In this document: positions 24,389 to 32,668 of the stretch, in pieces
Layout of the letters: each line of letters opens with the position of its first letter
How positions within the stretch are numbered: the first letter of the stretch is position 1
Assembly (NCBI GenBank): GCA_017634595.1
Contig: JAGBNC010000016.1
Span: forward strand, 124,001 to 188,000
DNA length: 64,000 bases
Reading direction: 5' to 3'
Source of the DNA: Bacteroidales bacterium
GTDB taxonomy: Bacteria; Bacteroidota; Bacteroidia; Bacteroidales; UBA932
Position numbers and translations under genes: made by a program
Notes under the pieces: generated by a model
What the model was told of the DNA's origin: nothing
The model's database searches: none
What the model saw: only the letters and a program-made list of their open reading frames with translations

Positions 24389-26809
24389 CTACCTTTCGAA
24401 AAACCCTATGCTTGACTTGACATCACGGGAAGAGTAGCTAGTGATCAGCTTTCCGGTGCCGCGCACCTGCATCTGGGTGGAGAGGCCACCGTCGAGGTTC
24501 ATGGCATAATTGCAGCCCAGCCCCTTCATGAGACGGGCCAGATTGGTAAGCGTTATGTTGCTTGAAATGGCAACCAGATAGACTTTGCCGGTAGCAGAAT
24601 TATATCCTATCGCCGTGCGCTGGCGCGAAGAACCGTAGATATTGCCGGAAGTAGTCTCCCAGAGCTCATAGTTGGTGTAATACACTCCGGTCCGTATTTT
24701 ATCTTCCGATACGCACACTTTGCCGTCGTAGAGCAGCATGGGGCCGGTGGACAGGGCTTCGACCGGGGTCCAGTTGCGCTTGGGTCCGGGGCCGGCAGAT
24801 GCGCTGACCTGAGGATACACTGCGGAGCCCGCAGGTATGGGACGGTCGAAGAAGTAAGGGGTGCCGCCAATCAGCGAGCACCAGTATGCTCCCGGTTCTC
24901 CCGAAGCATCTACCCCCAGTATTGCCCTTGTAATGGGCTGCCAGGTAGTGGTGTATGTGTTGCTGTAGCCGCGGCAGGCCGAGATGCCGTCGTCGGAAGA
25001 ATTGTTGTAGCGCAAAGCTCCGCCGGTGTAGCTGAGTCCTATGTTTCCTTGCGAGCCGAAAATCTGTCCGTTGATCAGCACTAGGGCTCCGCTGGATGAG
25101 AGCTGACTGGCCAGTGACACGGCGCTGGCCCTGCCCATGGGATTGTTGTTGACCCCTAACCTTATGCCTGATGAGGCTGAGCACACTGCCTCGGCACAGT
25201 AGCCTTTGTAAGAGCCCCCGGCGGTGATTGACGATATCGTGACGAGGCTCGACGGCGAAGATAAGGCCGTCTTGCTGACCGACAGCGCCGAAGGCTGCTC
25301 GGTCAGAGTAAGAGTCTGCACGGGGCTGTACACATAGTTGCCGGCGGCATTGTCGAAGCAGTAAGCGCGCAGGTAGCATGGCTGTCCGACCCGCAGCGGC
25401 GCGTTGGGGATGCACTGGCTGAACTGGACCGTGCCCGTGCTGCCAATCACCGGGCCGGGCAGCTTGCCATCTGCACCTACGGCACCGCAGGTGGGTGCGG
25501 AGTTGGTATAGCTGAATATGATTCCGTGCTCGGCTGCAGTAGAAGACAGCCCGCTTATCTTGTAGTTTACCACGAAGTTGTAGTAGTTGGCGGCAGCACT
25601 ATCTATGCTCACGCTCATGTTGCTTACGGCGGCGTTGATGGTGATGTCTTCAAGCCATGTGATAGGGGAGTCGCCGTAGCCGGCCTCTCCAGTGCACGCG
25701 GCGCTTACTCCGAGGTCGTAGGTGCGTCCTGTGACAAGCCCTTCGAAGGTGTAGGAGAAGCTCCCGTACTGTCCGGAGCCCGTGTCAAGAGTCCCGACCT
25801 GGGTACCCTCGCCCATCGAAGCAGCATCGCGAATGTACAGCTTGTACGTATCGCGCTTGCCGGAGCCGCAGGAGAAGCTAATCTTTGCGGATGTGCTTGA
25901 TACCTGGCCGCCGGAAGCGATGACCGGAGCTATCAGTTCTGTGCCGCTCTCGTTCTGCGGCCTGTCGTTGACCACGGCCCAGTTCTTCTCGACGAGGCGT
26001 ACAATCGAATTCCGCTTAAGCTCAAGGGCTTTGCTGGAGTAGTAGCGGTTGTACATCTGGTCTGTGAAGAATGTGACAATGAAGCCCTTGCTGTAATTGC
26101 CCGGATATACAGAGGCGTAGAATCGCTTGCCTATGCTCTTCTGGGGGACGCTTACCTCGACATAGTTCTTGGAGGATGTGGTGGCAGACACTGTGGGAGC
26201 GCCTGCGTTGTAGCTGATGTTGGCGGGGCCTGTCATGGCCACCGAGCCGTCGCGGCTCTCGATCCTTACCTTAGTGACCCAGTCTCCCGGCACAAGGAAG
26301 GACAGCAGCGCTCCGGCGTTCTTGAAATGAAGGATATTGTTGGCATCGGCCGCCTCGGTATCGACCCGCGCCACCGACAGGGCGGCAGCAGGGTCGTAGC
26401 TGTCCTGGACCCCCGTCTGCACAGTGGGAAGGCTTGCAAGCAGCGTCCCGGAAGTTGATACTAGGCGGGATGCAGTAGAGGCAGGGTACAAGGCGTAGTA
26501 ATAACCATTTGCACTCTCGTGACTGAGCCCGGTAAAAGTGGCCACGGTGCCGTCGCTTTCGGTAGAAGCTACTTTGAAAGTCTCACCTGCCTCTCCCGTG
26601 CGGGCGAATATGGTGACTTCGTCGGAGCTGCTCCAGTGGATACTGAAGTCGCTGCCGAGGCTGGTCTTGGTGGCCTCTGAGCCACCCTCCTGGACGCCGG
26701 TGAAAGACATGCTGATCAGCCCGTCCGGCAGGCTCTTAATACCCTCGGTGCTCAGAGGTGTGCATGCGCACAAGGCGCAGGCGAAAATAAGTCTTCTAAA
26801 AGCCATCAT
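24389..26809 (-). CDS. Lipoprotein with phosphodiester glycosidase (NAGPA/DUF2233-like) domain
   Basis: About 806 residues from ATG 26809, with a lipobox in CALCAC. The N-terminal ~270 residues are fimbrillin-like (HWSSSDEVTIFAR, YYALYPAST). The middle ~300-520 region has fibronectin-III-like repeats. The C-terminal ~250 residues form a phosphodiester glycosidase-type domain: GALVLINGQIFGSQG, RAILGVDASGE, GPMLLYDGK, TAIGYNSATGKVYLV and the diagnostic MNLDGGLSTQM. The mammalian homologue (uncovering enzyme) removes GlcNAc from GlcNAc-alpha-1-phospho-6-mannose. A surface enzyme that releases GlcNAc from phosphodiester-linked glycans is inferred. The start overlaps the small-protein gene before it, suggesting coupling; it is probably co-transcribed with the GntR gene. 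Confidence 0.8.
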   Translation of the reverse strand: MMAFRRLIFACALCACTPLSTEGIKSLPDGLISMSFTGVQEGGSEATKTSLGSDFSIHWSSSDEVTIFARTGEAGETFKVASTESDGTVATFTGLSHESANGYYYALYPASTASRLVSTSGTLLASLPTVQTGVQDSYDPAAALSVARVDTEAADANNILHFKNAGALLSFLVPGDWVTKVRIESRDGSVAMTGPANISYNAGAPTVSATTSSKNYVEVSVPQKSIGKRFYASVYPGNYSKGFIVTFFTDQMYNRYYSSKALELKRNSIVRLVEKNWAVVNDRPQNESGTELIAPVIASGGQVSSTSAKISFSCGSGKRDTYKLYIRDAASMGEGTQVGTLDTGSGQYGSFSYTFEGLVTGRTYDLGVSAACTGEAGYGDSPITWLEDITINAAVSNMSVSIDSAAANYYNFVVNYKISGLSSTAAEHGIIFSYTNSAPTCGAVGADGKLPGPVIGSTGTVQFSQCIPNAPLRVGQPCYLRAYCFDNAAGNYVYSPVQTLTLTEQPSALSVSKTALSSPSSLVTISSITAGGSYKGYCAEAVCSASSGIRLGVNNNPMGRASAVSLASQLSSSGALVLINGQIFGSQGNIGLSYTGGALRYNNSSDDGISACRGYSNTYTTTWQPITRAILGVDASGEPGAYWCSLIGGTPYFFDRPIPAGSAVYPQVSASAGPGPKRNWTPVEALSTGPMLLYDGKVCVSEDKIRTGVYYTNYELWETTSGNIYGSSRQRTAIGYNSATGKVYLVAISSNITLTNLARLMKGLGCNYAMNLDGGLSTQMQVRGTGKLITSYSSRDVKSSIGFFER

Positions 26810-26924
26810 ACACAAGTGGATCGTCATAAGGTTCGCCTGTTGCGCTGGCGGCGATCACCGACCAGCATATCAATTCGCAGATGCTAAGATCTGGGGCTTT
26901 ATAAGAAGCCGGAGCAGAAATCAT
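26796..26924 (-). CDS. Small protein of 42 residues preceding the phosphodiester glycosidase gene
   Basis: ATG at 26924, 7 bases after the GntR gene stop; TAG at 26796, inside the start of the next gene. It reads MISAPASYKAPDLSICELIC, then a hydrophobic-to-acidic tail (GEPYDDPLVYDGF). The Y-K-A-P-D-L start parallels YQTPDL and YQAPQT in the two other small proteins. The 14-base overlap with the lipoprotein gene suggests translational coupling. Function unknown. Confidence 0.6.
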   Translation of the reverse strand: MISAPASYKAPDLSICELICWSVIAASATGEPYDDPLVYDGF

Positions 26925-26931
26925 AATAACG

Positions 26932-27957
26932 TCAATAAGTATTGCGATGTATCATTTTGAATGGACAGTGTACTTTCTGCGGCTCGCGCGAAAGAATCAT
27001 GTCAGCGGCAAGACATCCCATCTGCTGGAAGTCGGTGGATACGGTTGTGAGTCCTCCGAGTATCAGTTCGTTCATATCATACTCGTTGTAAGAGATGATT
27101 TTGACATCTGTACCAATTTGTAGCCCGGCCTTTTGAATGTTGCGTGACAGGGTCACGAGGCCGGCGTCGAGCTGGGAGTTGAGGACGAGGAATATATCCC
27201 CTTTGCTTACCGATTCGGGCGCCGAGGTCAGGAACTCAGCTTCAACCCCTTTGTCGGCAGCGAATTGCTCCACTCCCTTGCAGATGCACTTCCCGTACAG
27301 CGATGAGGGCAGGGTGATGACGCGCAGGCGGGAATCCTTGCCGCTCTCGACCCATCCCTCGGAAAGGCCGGAATAGATGTCGTGATCGAAGTCTTGATAC
27401 ACGGCCCCGAAGTTGCCTGAATAGCCCGGCTGCAGGCGGTCGAGCATGATGAGCTTGCGGTTGGGGATGCGCGACAACTGCTTAAAGGCTTTGTCTTGAG
27501 TGGCCTCGTCAAGCGGGAAATGTGGGGTAACTACGTAATAGTCAAAGTTGTCCAAATAGTTGTTGAGATAGAACTCCAGCAATTCTACGCTCTGGTTGTG
27601 GTTGACTATGGTTATCTCCGCTTCGTTGCCGAGGCGACCGGAGAATGAGTTGAACAAGATCTGCTTATATACCGACAGCTTGTCGAATATAACAAGGACC
27701 TGCGGCCTGGCGCTGTCATTCTTGTCGGCGACATAGAAGCCTTTGCCTTGCTTTGGGACAATTATTCCTTTTGAGGTGAGGATGTTATATGCTTTCTTGA
27801 CAGTTTCCCTTGAAATACTGTTGGAGTCGGCCAGATCGTTCATCGACGGCAGATGCTCCCCTGAACCCAGGGTCCCATCGTGGAACGAACGTTCGACTTG
27901 CTGAACCAACTGCTTGTAAATCGGTTCTTTGCTTGCTTGGTCAATTCTGATAGTCAT
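26932..27957 (-). CDS. GntR-family transcriptional regulator with sugar-binding (LacI-like) domain
   Basis: 341 residues. Residues 1-75 are a GntR winged helix: PIYKQLVQQVERSF, LGSGEHLPSMNDLADSNSISRETVKKAYNIL, GIIVPKQGKGFYV. The rest is a periplasmic-binding-protein/LacI-type effector domain (VLVIFDKLSVYKQILF, DVKIISYNEYDM, LTTVSTDFQQMG, ADMILSREP). This architecture is that of AraR and the Bacteroides fucose repressor FucR: sugar-responsive repressors. It lies between two operons of the region, and three nearby promoters carry a common tandem operator, so it is the best candidate to control them in response to a sugar released from the target glycan (inference). Confidence 0.85.
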   Translation of the reverse strand: MTIRIDQASKEPIYKQLVQQVERSFHDGTLGSGEHLPSMNDLADSNSISRETVKKAYNILTSKGIIVPKQGKGFYVADKNDSARPQVLVIFDKLSVYKQILFNSFSGRLGNEAEITIVNHNQSVELLEFYLNNYLDNFDYYVVTPHFPLDEATQDKAFKQLSRIPNRKLIMLDRLQPGYSGNFGAVYQDFDHDIYSGLSEGWVESGKDSRLRVITLPSSLYGKCICKGVEQFAADKGVEAEFLTSAPESVSKGDIFLVLNSQLDAGLVTLSRNIQKAGLQIGTDVKIISYNEYDMNELILGGLTTVSTDFQQMGCLAADMILSREPQKVHCPFKMIHRNTY

Positions 27958-27963
27958 AATCTA

Positions 27964-27971
27964 CAAAGATA
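27964..27971 (-). promoter_or_regulatory. Putative -7 box of the GntR gene
   Basis: Minus strand TATCTTTG matches TAnnTTTG, 6 bases before the ATG at 27957, in the 26-base gap after the GH20 stop. This would give the regulator its own promoter with a very short leader. No tandem operator is present. Confidence 0.5.
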
Positions 27972-27983
27972 GCAAAAAACTGG

Positions 27984-29495
27984 CTATTCGTCATCAACGA
28001 TTATCGGCACTCCTTCCGGAGGGAAACGCTGCATGCCGGAGCGTGCAAGCTCGGATTCGGTGTCCATGTCAAAGGGGTGGTAGCCCTTCTCGCGCCATAC
28101 GTCCAGCAGTTTGCGCGCCCTTTTGCGGAAGCCCTTGTACTCTTTGCGCGCAGCCGGAGTCCAGGCGGTCTCGGCGCTTGCAAAGAGCCGGGGGTAGAGC
28201 ATGTACTCTGCGTGCTCGGGATTGGGTATGAATTCGCACCACAGATTGGCCTGCACGCCGCGCACCAGCGATTCGTCCATTCCGGGGGCCACGGGTTCAT
28301 ATCCATAGGTGAAGCGCAGCGATACGAGCTGGCCGCATGCCGGGGGCTCCTTGCGTATAAGGTCTTGATAATAGTCGAAATAGCAGTGCGAGTTGGGCGA
28401 CATCACCACTTCATGCCCAGCTTTGGATGCGTTGATGCCCCCCGTGATGCCTCTCCAGCTTTGGATGACGGCATCTTGCGGCACGCCGGTCTCAAGTATC
28501 TCGTCCCAGCCGATAATGCGGCGCCCGCGGCTTCGCACCATCTTCTCGACACGGCGTATCAGATAACCCTGAAGCTGCTTTACATCGGTATAGCCCTCTT
28601 CCTCCATACGCGCCCTGCATGCCGGACAGTCGTGCCATGTCTTCATGCCGGCCTCGTCGCCTCCTATGTGTATGAATGGCGAGGGGAAAATGTCCATGAC
28701 TTCATTGAGCACGCTCTCCAGAAGTGCATAAGTGGCTTCCGAGCCCGGACAGAGGTCCCAGGCTCCGGTGCAGCGCCTCCCGTCCGGTGTGGTGCACAAT
28801 ACTTCCGGATAGGCATAGCCTACTTCCATGCTGTGCCCCGGCATTTCTATCTCGGGTATGACGGTAATGAATCGCTCTGCGGCGTAAGCCACAATCTCGC
28901 GCAGTTCGGCCTTTGAATAGTATCCGCCGCTCGCTTCAGGATTGTCCTTGGTGGAGAATTTATAACCTCCCCGCTCCCATGCGAAGTAGTCCCAGCCTAT
29001 GCGCCATGCCGTTTTAGCCGTGAGATCGGGATAGGTCTCTGACTCGATGCGCCAGCCGGCCGAATCGTCAAGGTGCAGGTGAAGCACATTGAGTTTGAGG
29101 AGGGCCATGGCGTCGATCTGCTTCTTGATGAAGCCGACACCCTTGAAACTCCGGGATTCGTCGAGCATCAGCCCCCGGTGGGCGAAGCGCGGGTAGTCGA
29201 ATATGACTCCGCAGGGCACGCTTCCCGTAGCTTGCATTTGCTCAATGCTCTTCCTGGCGCGGAACAGCCCTTCAGGAGTAAGCGCCTCAATCCGTATTCT
29301 CCTCGGACTGATGCTTATGCGGTAAGCTTCCTTGCGGGCAAAGTCGGGAAGCCCTGCGGCGGCTTTGCGGAGCGCTCTCCCGTTCATCCTTACAGTCGTC
29401 CTGCCGTGGGTGAATTCTCCTTCCCCCGGAGTATATTCGACCGGAGCCGGGATGAGGTTCAGCATGGCTGAAAGAATAAGAAGCAGGAAGGTCAT
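27984..29495 (-). CDS. GH20 beta-N-acetylhexosaminidase
   Basis: 503 residues with a short export signal. GH20 features: the N-terminal GH20b-like domain, RFAHRGLMLDESRSF at the barrel start, NVLHLHLDDSAGWRIE, VIPEIEMPGH, HIGGDE with the catalytic Asp280-Glu281 pair, IIGWDEIL, and FASAETAWTP at the end. It removes terminal beta-linked GlcNAc or GalNAc using substrate-assisted catalysis. It is the last gene of the ten-gene minus-strand operon and starts in an ATGA overlap with the gene before it. Confidence 0.93.
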   Translation of the reverse strand: MTFLLLILSAMLNLIPAPVEYTPGEGEFTHGRTTVRMNGRALRKAAAGLPDFARKEAYRISISPRRIRIEALTPEGLFRARKSIEQMQATGSVPCGVIFDYPRFAHRGLMLDESRSFKGVGFIKKQIDAMALLKLNVLHLHLDDSAGWRIESETYPDLTAKTAWRIGWDYFAWERGGYKFSTKDNPEASGGYYSKAELREIVAYAAERFITVIPEIEMPGHSMEVGYAYPEVLCTTPDGRRCTGAWDLCPGSEATYALLESVLNEVMDIFPSPFIHIGGDEAGMKTWHDCPACRARMEEEGYTDVKQLQGYLIRRVEKMVRSRGRRIIGWDEILETGVPQDAVIQSWRGITGGINASKAGHEVVMSPNSHCYFDYYQDLIRKEPPACGQLVSLRFTYGYEPVAPGMDESLVRGVQANLWCEFIPNPEHAEYMLYPRLFASAETAWTPAARKEYKGFRKRARKLLDVWREKGYHPFDMDTESELARSGMQRFPPEGVPIIVDDE

Positions 29496-32400
29496 AGAGC
29501 TTCGAATACTAGTACTGCAAGTCCGTTCTGCTTAAGTGTCACAGTGTTACCGCTGACATTGGCATCCCCTATTGTGCGGCTTGAGCTAAGTTTGTATCCA
29601 GGCGCTTCGATATTACCCTTGCGGCTGCCTTCTCCTGTGTAAACAGCGACTACTGCCATGCGCCCCTGAGAGCTGTAGCTACGTGCCGTGATGTCCGGCT
29701 CCGAACAAGTGAAGCCGTCGGTGGCAGAGTACCGGCCTTCCAGAAGCAGCTCGGGGAATTCGTGCCTTATTGCATTGACCCGGGCCAGATAATCCTGATA
29801 CACAGGCGTCTGGTCAATGAGTCCGCGGCAGCGGAATACTTCAATATCGTTTCTCAGGCCTTTGAGCAGGGTGTTGCCCACCCGGCGTGGGACGTCGTTG
29901 TCGTCACGCACGCAGCGGTCGCTCCAGACCACCTCCGGGAAGGTGTAGCGGAACCACTCCGGGAAGCTCTCGGGAAGAGCGGTGAACTCTACAATGTGCA
30001 CGAAGTCGCAGAAGCGGCTGGTGCAGTCGGAGAGCCATTCGGTGCCCAGGGCGAACTCGGGATTACGCGCCTTGATATGGTCGCGGATTTCCTGCAGGGC
30101 GTCGGCCTTGTACCGCCCGGTGAATATGTCCTGCACCGGATATTCGCCGCTCAGATCCCAGTTTGGGAATTCTTCGGCCACACCCAGCTGGTCGTAGAAC
30201 ACTGCGTCGGCACCGTAGTCCATTGCCCTGTCGGCCCAGCGTATCAGCTGGTCGCGCCATTCGCGCTTGCTCATGTCGGCTATGACGAAGGTACGGGAGT
30301 CATAATAGCCCAAGGTGGTGCCTTCGCCGGTAAACTTGTAGTGCTCAGTGAATTCGCGGCCTGTGTTGTCCTTGTTGGCCACGCGTGAGCCGCCTCCTGT
30401 GCGGTAGAAATCGCTTTCCACGTCGATCAGGCGGCCGTTGTAGTAGAGCAGCAGCCGGCCTCCACGCTCTCGGTAAGCAGCAATGGCTTCCTTCCAGGCT
30501 GTATCGCCTCCCTGAGTGTCATCAATGGTATAGTTGGGATAGCCATTGTCCATGCCTTCTTTCCACCAGCCAAATGCCAGCACCGCATTGCATCCTACGC
30601 TCTCTCCCACATCTGCGATATGACCCGGGAGGTCGGTGTATTTGTGCAGGTATTCTCCGTACTGATGCTTGAAGATGATGCGCTGCCAGCCGGTCATGTC
30701 CTGTACCCACTGCGGCACGGGGGCATGGTGCCACCATGTGTCGGCCCAGCGGCGGTAAATGCGGGATGTAGTTCTCCAGTCGCCCTTGTAAGGGATTATC
30801 ACTGAGGCGTCGTTGCTCCAGCTGCCTCCGTACATGACGTTGGGATAGCGGTAGAATCCAGCCTCGAGTCTGTTGAAGTCATCGGTAACGTGACCGATAG
30901 GGTCTTGCGGGTAAGCCCGCAATCCATGCCAGGTCTGCTGAAGGGAGTAGTCATGCGAGCCGAAGTACAATCCGTGTTCCGTGCCGGTGAAAGCGAAACA
31001 GTTGGAGGCTGCGTTGCGGGGGTACTGAAGGTCGTACTGCCGGAACTTCTGAGCCGGGGTCATATACAGCGCGCGGGTATCTACGTTGGCGATCTTACCC
31101 ACGGGGTCGTCGAATATCTGGCCTCCGGTGTGGGTGGTCAGCAGCTTGTAGCCTTCCGGTAACTTCAAGTCACCGAGCAGCGGGTACTGGAGCTCGCGTA
31201 TGATGCTGTGCGGCTCGTGGTTATCCACTTCAGCCCCAAAGTGCACTACGCTTCCCTCTGTCCACACTTTCAGGTGCAGCTCGAAAGCCTTCCCCGACAG
31301 GGTGTTGTAGTCGAGGCGTATGGTGTCGCCCGTCCGTGTCACTTCAGGAGTGCAGTCAGCTCCGCAGATTTCTATTTCCTTGCGCTCCGGAGTGTTGTAG
31401 TACAGTCGCCACAGCGGCGCTCCGCCCGCATAGTTGCGTCCGTCCATGCAGAGTTTCTGCAGGCGCCCTGTGTCGTCTATTTCTATCTCGGTGGTCTCAA
31501 GTTCGCCCCTGTTACCCAGCACGAAGCGGCACAGCTCGTCGTACAGCGCCCGGTCCTGCGGGAGCGTCGATTGAGCCAGCTGCGTGAGAGCGTTTGATCC
31601 TGAGTATAAGGCGATTGAGCGTGCGCCATAGAAGCCTGCGTCTTTGAACTCCTGCATATAATGGCGTACGCGGTCCTGCAATGCAGGCACGTCGTCAGAG
31701 TTGAAAGTGAGCCTGCCATCTCCGTCAGGTCCCATGATGCCCGGCTTCATCTCGGCGGCAACTGAGGAGTACTCGAATTCCAGCTCCATGCCGCTCATGT
31801 CCGCGGAGCGTATGGCGTCGATGGTCTTGCTGAACGGGTGCCGCTCTCCTGCCTTGTGGTCCCAGTACCAGTTGGGCTGCATCCACGCCTGGTCGAATCC
31901 GAGTTCTTTCCAATGCTTGTAGCCCGGAGCCATGTGGTAGGGAATCCAGTACAGGCCCTGCCCCTGCTCGTGGGCATATTCGGAAATAGCGGGAATAATA
32001 GTCTCCCAGCGCTTGTACTGGCAGTTGAGGGGCTCGTCGTAGGGCAGGTGCAAGTCTTCCGAAGTGGTGTAGAAGCCCGCCAGCTCAAGATACTTGCAGT
32101 CAAGGCTCTTGAAGCGAGAACGCACTTCATCCATGTACCAGCGGTAAGCCTTAAGCTGGTCGTCCACAGAGGAGAAATCAAGTCCGTCGCCCCAGTATGT
32201 GGTAGATGAAGACTTGTCGGCAAAATTCTCCAGCATGATGGCGTCGGGGATGCCGATTATAACGCGCCGCTTGTTTGCAGGTGCGCCGATGCGTGCCGCC
32301 ACTGCTCCGCAGGCCTTGTCAAGCTCCGCCACTCCTCCTTCGGGGCCCAGCCACAGACCAAGCTGGTACTCCCATACCTCTTTGTCGGCCGATATGCCTT

Positions 32401-32668
32401 GCGGGGCCAGTGCAAGGTTCTTGTGGTGCACCCAGTCCGACCCTTCAATGAAAAGGAACGCTCCGAACAGCCAATGTTCGCTGCCGTCGGGAGCCTTCCA
32501 GCTGACATGCGGGGCAAATCTTCCTGCGTCCCAAGAATGGGGCTCGCGGTGCCAGTAGCCGACCAGGTCCAGGTCGGTAATAGGCTCCGGGCCTGCTGTG
32601 GGCTGCTGCGCGACCTGACAGGCGCAGAGTAGCGCCAGACAAACTGATAGTATAGCTTTGCGCATCAT
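29492..32668 (-). CDS. Two-domain lipoprotein: DUF4855-like plus C-terminal TIM-barrel glycosidase-like domain
   Basis: 1058 residues, lipobox LLCAC. Residues about 30-390 are a DUF4855-like domain clearly paralogous to the next protein upstream (DLDLVGYWHREP, HWLFGAFLFIEG, YWIPYHMAPGYK, AWMQPNWYWDH, MELEFEYS, RSIALYSGS). Residues about 400-1058 start with a beta-sandwich (WRLYYNTPERKEI) and then a barrel with SVGCNAVLAFGWWKEG, GGRLLLYYNGRLID, YGADAVFYDQLG and GTEWLSDC, ending in a C-terminal beta domain. This resembles DUF6259-type barrels, predicted glycoside hydrolases; candidate acids are in FYDQLG and GTEWLS. Activity is unproven. ATGA overlaps at both ends tie it to its neighbours. Confidence 0.7.
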   Translation of the reverse strand: MMRKAILSVCLALLCACQVAQQPTAGPEPITDLDLVGYWHREPHSWDAGRFAPHVSWKAPDGSEHWLFGAFLFIEGSDWVHHKNLALAPQGISADKEVWEYQLGLWLGPEGGVAELDKACGAVAARIGAPANKRRVIIGIPDAIMLENFADKSSSTTYWGDGLDFSSVDDQLKAYRWYMDEVRSRFKSLDCKYLELAGFYTTSEDLHLPYDEPLNCQYKRWETIIPAISEYAHEQGQGLYWIPYHMAPGYKHWKELGFDQAWMQPNWYWDHKAGERHPFSKTIDAIRSADMSGMELEFEYSSVAAEMKPGIMGPDGDGRLTFNSDDVPALQDRVRHYMQEFKDAGFYGARSIALYSGSNALTQLAQSTLPQDRALYDELCRFVLGNRGELETTEIEIDDTGRLQKLCMDGRNYAGGAPLWRLYYNTPERKEIEICGADCTPEVTRTGDTIRLDYNTLSGKAFELHLKVWTEGSVVHFGAEVDNHEPHSIIRELQYPLLGDLKLPEGYKLLTTHTGGQIFDDPVGKIANVDTRALYMTPAQKFRQYDLQYPRNAASNCFAFTGTEHGLYFGSHDYSLQQTWHGLRAYPQDPIGHVTDDFNRLEAGFYRYPNVMYGGSWSNDASVIIPYKGDWRTTSRIYRRWADTWWHHAPVPQWVQDMTGWQRIIFKHQYGEYLHKYTDLPGHIADVGESVGCNAVLAFGWWKEGMDNGYPNYTIDDTQGGDTAWKEAIAAYRERGGRLLLYYNGRLIDVESDFYRTGGGSRVANKDNTGREFTEHYKFTGEGTTLGYYDSRTFVIADMSKREWRDQLIRWADRAMDYGADAVFYDQLGVAEEFPNWDLSGEYPVQDIFTGRYKADALQEIRDHIKARNPEFALGTEWLSDCTSRFCDFVHIVEFTALPESFPEWFRYTFPEVVWSDRCVRDDNDVPRRVGNTLLKGLRNDIEVFRCRGLIDQTPVYQDYLARVNAIRHEFPELLLEGRYSATDGFTCSEPDITARSYSSQGRMAVVAVYTGEGSRKGNIEAPGYKLSSSRTIGDANVSGNTVTLKQNGLAVLVFEAL

